From Chloroflexota bacterium (GTDB taxonomy: Bacteria > Chloroflexota > Limnocylindria > Limnocylindrales > CSP1-4), in contig VBFZ01000007.1 of NCBI GenBank assembly GCA_005880805.1, positions 1 through 11,264 of the forward strand: a stretch of DNA of 11,264 nt. The letters run 5' to 3'. How positions within the stretch are numbered: position 1 is the first letter of the stretch; every line of letters begins with the position of its first letter. Shown here piece after piece: positions 5,514-11,264 of the stretch. Under the pieces are notes generated by a model. That model saw nothing but the letters and a program-made list of their open reading frames with translations. It was not told where the DNA came from and made no database searches. Both the position numbers and the translations under genes were made by a program.

Positions 5514-7598
5514 ATGCGCCGGATCGTCGAGGTCGGAAGCGCGCTCGTGGCGGTCATGGCACTCGGACTCGTCCTGTACAACGCCACCCTCGTCGACCGC
5601 CGCCCGCCGACGCTCGACCGCGTGGCGCTGAGCCTCCCGGCCGGCGATGCGCACACCGGACAAACTCTGACGGCGATCGACCTCGAGTTCAGCGAGCCGG
5701 TTCAGCCGAGTTCGGTCGAGAACAGATTCAGCGTCAACGTCCTCAATCCGCCGACGCCCGGCCCTGTTACCGGCACCTTCTCCTGGAATGGCCCCAAGAC
5801 GTCGGCGATCTTCACCCCTTCCGCGAAGCTGACCGAGTCAACACAATTCAAGGTCTCGTTGGCGGCCGGGTTCCAGGACCTCTCCGGCAACGCGGCGTCG
5901 GCGGCGCCCGACTTCGTCTTCAAGACGGTCGGCCCTCCGGTCGTGGCAGCGATCGATCCTGCCGAGGGCGCCCAGCAGGTCGCGGTCGACCACCAGGTCA
6001 AGATCACGTTCGACCGGCTGATGGACACCGGCAAGGTGGAGGCCGCGCTGCACATCTCACCGGCGACCGACCATCAGGCCAGCTGGGCGGGCGCGGTCCT
6101 GACGCTCAGCTTCGCCTCGGGGATGGAGTTCGCCACCGCGTACACGATCTCGATCGACAGTTCAGCGGTCGATGAAGGAGGCGGCCATCTCGCCCCGTTC
6201 ACGGCGTCGTTCACCACCGTCGCGGCCGGCCTGAAGCCGATTGCCACCGTGCCCGCGCCGAACGTGTCCGGCGCCAGCATCCGCAGCGCGATCGCGATCA
6301 TCTTCGACGGGGCGGTCGATCCCGTATCCGTCGCCGACTCGCTCCGGATCACCCCGTCCGTGCCTGGATCGATCAGCGTCGAGTCGCTCCCGGACGACAG
6401 CTCGACGCGTCCGGCCAACGGCCCCAGCCCGAGCCGCGCTCCTGGACAGGTGCTGCAGTTCTCTCCATCCGCACAGCTCGCACCTCACACGACCTACACC
6501 GTCACGCTCGCGGCGACCGTCCGGCGTCTGGGCGATCCAGGCCAGGTCGCGGCGCCCACGACCTGGACGTTCACGACCGGCCAGACCACCACGTCCGCCC
6601 AGAACCAGATCGCGTTCCTGAGCGACCGGGGCGGCATCCGCAACCTCTGGCTGATGAACCCGGATGGCAGCAACCCCCGCCAGGTCACCAGCGAGCTCGT
6701 GCCGGTCACCGGCTACGACGTCAGCCCCGATGGCGGAACGATCGCCTACGCCGCAGGAGGCGTGGTCCACGTGACGAAGACGGACGGGTCCGACGCGCGA
6801 ACCATCGGCGGAACACACTGGGATTACAGCCCGACCTTCTCGCCCGACGGCCGCTCGTTGATCGTGGCGCGGCGTGGGGTCGACGGCAGCGACGCAGGGT
6901 TCTGGACCGTGCCGCTCCCCGGCGCGGGCGATGATCGAGAGCGCCAGATCCTGACCTCGGGAGCGCCTCCGATCGGATCGATCGGGAGCGATGGCGATGG
7001 CCTGGGCACATCTTCGTCAGTCGACCCCTGGTTCCAACGGGTCGCTTTCGCGGGCGACGCCAGGACGGTGCTGATCGTCGGCGGCGACGGGCAGGCGTCG
7101 CTCGTCGACCTCCAGGACGCGACGGCCGCCCCGATTCCCGTTGACCTGCGGGTCGACTCCGTTCCCGTCTGGGTAGCGGCGGAGGCCAGCTTCGTGGCCA
7201 CGGGGACCCAGCTGTCGGGTTCGAATCCGGCGCCCGGTGTCTGGCGCGTCCAGGTCACCGGCACGGTCGCCCGGCTGGGTGACAGCCTCGGCCCGGCCTG
7301 GCCCGACGGCCGGGGTGACCTGGTCGTCCTGCGTGGCCAGGGCGCTGGCGCCTCCGAGTCGGAACCGCTGCATGCCACGTACGTACCGCAGGGCAGCGGA
7401 ACGCCGGTGCCCTTGACCACGGATGCGACCCTGTCCGATCGGTCGCCGACGTTCTCGCCGACCGGCGATCAGATCCTGTTCCTGCGGGTGCCCGCCAGCC
7501 AGCTCGACCGGTCCGGAGGCATCTGGGTCGTTCAGCCCAGCGGCCACGGCCTTCGCCAGCTCACGACCGACGGCGCCTATCCGCGCTGGTTGCCGTGA
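5514..7598 (+). CDS. Membrane-anchored protein with three SbsA-type Ig-like domains and a TolB-like beta-propeller
   Basis: A 694-residue extracytoplasmic protein. Residues 7-23 form a signal/anchor helix without a lipobox Cys; no clear AxA cleavage site is seen, so it may stay anchored. Three bacterial Ig-like (Big_5/SbsA) domains follow at about 34-138, 141-235 and 242-355. Each contains a strand ending like 'IDLEFSEPV', 'VKITFDRLMD' or 'IAIIFDGAVDP' and closes with a '(D)F.FKT' or 'TFTT' strand. From about 363 to the end is a WD40-like/PD40 (TolB-type) propeller, with repeats such as LWLMNPDGSNPRQVT, YDVSPDGGTIAY, YSPTFSPDGRSLIVA, RSPTFSPTGDQILFL and IWVVQPSGHGLRQLT. These folds bind proteins or ligands at the surface; no enzyme motif is seen. 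It is divergent from lepB, whose product may process exported proteins like this one. Function unknown. Confidence 0.9.
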   Translation: MRRIVEVGSALVAVMALGLVLYNATLVDRRPPTLDRVALSLPAGDAHTGQTLTAIDLEFSEPVQPSSVENRFSVNVLNPPTPGPVTGTFSWNGPKTSAIFTPSAKLTESTQFKVSLAAGFQDLSGNAASAAPDFVFKTVGPPVVAAIDPAEGAQQVAVDHQVKITFDRLMDTGKVEAALHISPATDHQASWAGAVLTLSFASGMEFATAYTISIDSSAVDEGGGHLAPFTASFTTVAAGLKPIATVPAPNVSGASIRSAIAIIFDGAVDPVSVADSLRITPSVPGSISVESLPDDSSTRPANGPSPSRAPGQVLQFSPSAQLAPHTTYTVTLAATVRRLGDPGQVAAPTTWTFTTGQTTTSAQNQIAFLSDRGGIRNLWLMNPDGSNPRQVTSELVPVTGYDVSPDGGTIAYAAGGVVHVTKTDGSDARTIGGTHWDYSPTFSPDGRSLIVARRGVDGSDAGFWTVPLPGAGDDRERQILTSGAPPIGSIGSDGDGLGTSSSVDPWFQRVAFAGDARTVLIVGGDGQASLVDLQDATAAPIPVDLRVDSVPVWVAAEASFVATGTQLSGSNPAPGVWRVQVTGTVARLGDSLGPAWPDGRGDLVVLRGQGAGASESEPLHATYVPQGSGTPVPLTTDATLSDRSPTFSPTGDQILFLRVPASQLDRSGGIWVVQPSGHGLRQLTTDGAYPRWLP

Positions 7599-7616
7599 TG
7601 GTTGTTTTGATAGACT
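7590..7616 (+). promoter_or_regulatory. Weak candidate promoter for hppA
   Basis: TTGCCG at 7590-7595 and TAGACT at 7611-7616 each match the sigma-70 hexamers at 4 of 6 positions, with a short 15-base spacer. It overlaps the stop of the upstream gene and sits in the only AT-richer patch before hppA (TTGTTTTGATAG). The predicted leader would be about 125 bases. Confidence 0.2.
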
Positions 7617-7685
7617 CCCCGTCGGCCTGCGCGGGCTCGCACCAACCTCGTCCGCCCGCCCGACTGCCTGCATTTCCCGGGCATT

Positions 7686-7720
7686 TGCCGAGACATCGCC
7701 TGCGCCCCACGCCCTCGGCA
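7686..7720 (+). other. Stem-loop in the hppA leader
   Basis: TGCCGAG (7686-7692) and CTCGGCA (7714-7720) can form a perfect 7-pair stem with a 21-base loop, ending 12 bases before the hppA ribosome binding site. No known riboswitch was recognised; in DNA this rich in G and C such a stem can arise by chance. Confidence 0.3.
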
Positions 7721-7732
7721 CCCGGTGGTCTC

Positions 7733-7738
7733 AGGAGG
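7733..7738 (+). promoter_or_regulatory. Ribosome binding site of hppA
   Basis: AGGAGG, a full Shine-Dalgarno core, lies 11 bases before GTG 7750 (somewhat long spacing). It decides the GTG start, because the next in-frame ATG is about 39 codons further in, inside conserved sequence. Confidence 0.75.
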
Positions 7739-7749
7739 AAACCAACAGC

Positions 7750-9957
<2,208 letters not shown>

Positions 9958-9976
9958 CGTCGCCCCGCCGCCGAGG

Positions 9977-10801
9977 GTGGACGAGGTCCTTCACGCGGCG
10001 ATCCTCGGGCTCGTGCAGGGGCTGACCGAGTTCCTGCCGGTTTCGTCGTCCGCACATCTGATCCTTGTGCCGCGATTTTTGGGCTGGAACGATCCGTTCG
10101 TGGACACGGCCGCGTTCGACGTGATGCTTCACGTCGGAACGCTGATCGCGCTTCTCCTCTACTTCTGGCGCGACATCCTGCGCCTGATCGGCGCGTTCTT
10201 CGGATCCCTCCGCGAACGGAGCCTTGGGACCGACCCCGAGCGGCGCCTCGCGTGGCTGCTTCTCGTTTCCGTGGTCCCCGCCGCGCTGCTCGGCGCCGCC
10301 CTCGAAAGCTTCTTCGACACCTTCTTCCGCGAGCGAGTCGGCTGGATCGCGATCTTCCTGGCGACCGGCGCGGCGCTCCTGTGGCTCGCAGAGCGGTGGG
10401 GCGCGCAGAGACGAGGCGTCGCGGCCCTGCGATTCCCGGAGGCCCTCGCGATCGGCGTCGCGCAGGCGCTTGCCCTGTTTCCGGGCATGAGCCGTTCCGG
10501 GATTACGATCGGCGCCGGTCTGTTCCTCGGCCTCGAGCGGGCGGCCGCGGCGCGGTTCGCCTTTCTCATGGGCATCCCGGTGATCGCGGGTGCCGGCCTC
10601 CTGAAGGGCCGCGAGCTCGCATCGACCGGCATCGAGGGCCACGAGCTTGCCCTGGTCGTCGGGGTCGTGGTCTCGGCGGTGTCCGGGCTGGCGGCCATCG
10701 CCTTCCTGCTGGCGTACCTGCGCCGGAACTCGACGGCCATCTTCATCGCGTACCGTGTCGTCCTGGCCGGCTTCGTGGTCGTCCTCCTGCTTGCGCGGTA
10801 G
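9977..10801 (+). CDS. uppP: Undecaprenyl-diphosphatase (bacitracin-resistance type)
   Basis: A 274-residue integral membrane phosphatase that converts undecaprenyl diphosphate to the monophosphate, recycling the lipid carrier of peptidoglycan and other wall polymers. The N-terminal motif QGLTEFLPVSSSAHL (14-28) holds the (E/Q)xxxE pair Gln 14 and Glu 18 and the conserved Ser and His 27. The second motif PGMSRSGITIG (169-179) holds Arg 173, equivalent to the essential Arg of the Escherichia coli enzyme. About eight helices can be traced. GTG 9977 sits 19 bases after the hppA stop. A GAGG abuts it with no spacer, so it has no proper binding site of its own and is perhaps coupled. Length matches the usual 265-280 residues. 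The enzyme releases phosphate from a diphosphate ester, whereas HppA uses inorganic pyrophosphate; their adjacency suggests joint expression, not a shared substrate. Confidence 0.97.
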   Translation: MDEVLHAAILGLVQGLTEFLPVSSSAHLILVPRFLGWNDPFVDTAAFDVMLHVGTLIALLLYFWRDILRLIGAFFGSLRERSLGTDPERRLAWLLLVSVVPAALLGAALESFFDTFFRERVGWIAIFLATGAALLWLAERWGAQRRGVAALRFPEALAIGVAQALALFPGMSRSGITIGAGLFLGLERAAAARFAFLMGIPVIAGAGLLKGRELASTGIEGHELALVVGVVVSAVSGLAAIAFLLAYLRRNSTAIFIAYRVVLAGFVVVLLLAR

Positions 10802-10803
10802 CA

Positions 10804-10818
10804 GCGCGCGGAGCGCGT
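10804..10818 (+). terminator. Short hairpin between uppP and argR
   Basis: CGCGC-GGA-GCGCG (10805-10817, plus a flanking G-U pair) can fold just after the uppP stop. It has no T-tract and a three-base loop, so it may attenuate rather than end transcription, or be chance. Confidence 0.25.
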
Positions 10819-10829
10819 CCGGAACGATC

Positions 10830-10833
10830 AGGA
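10830..10833 (+). promoter_or_regulatory. Ribosome binding site of argR
   Basis: AGGA lies 9 bases before GTG 10843; ATG 10852, three codons further, has only GGAAG two bases away, so GTG is preferred. Confidence 0.5.
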
Positions 10834-10842
10834 TCACCAAAC

Positions 10843-11264
10843 GTGGAAGTGATGAAGCAGCTCCGCCAACGGGCGATCCGCGACCTCGTCGAGCAGCGGG
10901 TCCTCCGCACGCAGCAGGAGCTCGCAGGCGCGCTGCGCGAGCGGGGCTACCGAACCACGCAGGCCACGATCAGCCGTGACGTCGCGGAACTCGGCCTCGT
11001 CAAGCAGAACCGCGACGGAACGGCCGCCTACGCCCTGCCGCCTCGCCTGATCGAGGCGGAATCATCCGGCGAGGACCGTCTCAGAGCACTGCTGAAGGAC
11101 CTGCCGGTTGATTTCCGAGAGTCCGGGTTGCTGCTCGTGATCCGCACCTTGCCGGGCTCGGCACACGCGATTGCCGCCGCGCTCGACCGCGCCAGATGGC
11201 CAGAGGTCGCGGGGTCGGTCGCCGGCGACGACACGGTGTTCGTGGCCTTTCCCGATCGAGGGGC
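10843..11264 (+). CDS. argR: Arginine repressor, 3' end cut by the window
   Basis: The frame is open from GTG 10843 to the window end (140 codons); ArgR usually has about 150, so only a few residues are missing. ArgR is an arginine-dependent hexameric DNA-binding regulator that represses arginine biosynthesis genes at ARG boxes. The N-terminal winged-helix domain shows RTQQELAGALRERGY and the recognition-helix signature TQATISRDVAELGLVK (39-54). The C-terminal oligomerisation/arginine-binding domain (about 80-140) has PGSAHAIAAALDRARWPEVA and AGDDTVFVAF, with Asp 129 and Asp 130 at the arginine-binding position. It follows uppP by 41 bases. No ARG box was recognised in the gap. An arg biosynthesis gene may lie downstream, beyond the window; that is inference. 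Confidence 0.95.
   Translation, partial: MEVMKQLRQRAIRDLVEQRVLRTQQELAGALRERGYRTTQATISRDVAELGLVKQNRDGTAAYALPPRLIEAESSGEDRLRALLKDLPVDFRESGLLLVIRTLPGSAHAIAAALDRARWPEVAGSVAGDDTVFVAFPDRG

Noticed and set aside
10802..10842. An ARG box operator before argR
   Set aside because: No AT-rich palindrome resembling the known ARG box is present in these 41 bases.

Overview
The window is very GC-rich (strong G/C bias at third codon positions, so long shadow ORFs appear on the opposite strand of almost every real gene) and is almost entirely coding. It carries nine complete or partial proteins recognised or partly recognised from sequence, and no gene-free stretch longer than about 150 bases. The gene content (M16 peptidase, nucleoside diphosphate kinase, SbsA-type Ig/TolB surface protein, K+-independent membrane pyrophosphatase, UppP, ArgR) together with extreme GC and frequent GTG starts suggests a free-living, high-GC bacterium. 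I favour Chloroflexota (an uncultured Limnocylindria-like lineage), with Actinomycetota as the alternative; this is an impression from protein flavour, not a phylogeny. The genes look chromosomal. I see no mobile element, CRISPR array, tRNA or rRNA.

Region by region. (1) Bases 1-2415, plus strand: the C-terminal three quarters of an M16 zinc peptidase, a TPR-repeat protein and nucleoside diphosphate kinase (ndk), joined by 8-base and 4-base start/stop overlaps, so very probably one translationally coupled operon. (2) Bases 2470-5407, minus strand: lepB (signal peptidase I), then a six-helix HyfE/NuoK-like membrane protein, then a NuoN/HyfB-like 'antiporter' membrane protein with an unusual C-terminal extension. 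These are again joined by 4-base GTGA and ATGA overlaps. The two energy-type membrane subunits appear without any hydrophilic complex I or hydrogenase subunits in view and are the most unusual item here. The run converges on ndk across a 54-base gap with a hairpin. (3) Bases 5514-7598, plus strand: a membrane-anchored extracytoplasmic protein with three bacterial Ig-like domains and a TolB-like beta-propeller, divergent from lepB across a 106-base promoter region. (4) Bases 7750-11264, plus strand: hppA (proton-pumping pyrophosphatase), uppP (undecaprenyl-diphosphatase) and the first 140 codons of argR (arginine repressor), closely spaced.

Functional picture: hppA recovers energy from pyrophosphate as a proton gradient and UppP regenerates the cell-wall lipid carrier. 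The antiporter-like pair on the opposite strand would be another ion-translocating unit if functional. LepB would process exported proteins, and the neighbouring Ig/TolB protein acts outside the membrane. Six of the nine starts inside the window are GTG, and most adjacent genes are coupled by overlap rather than by individual ribosome binding sites.
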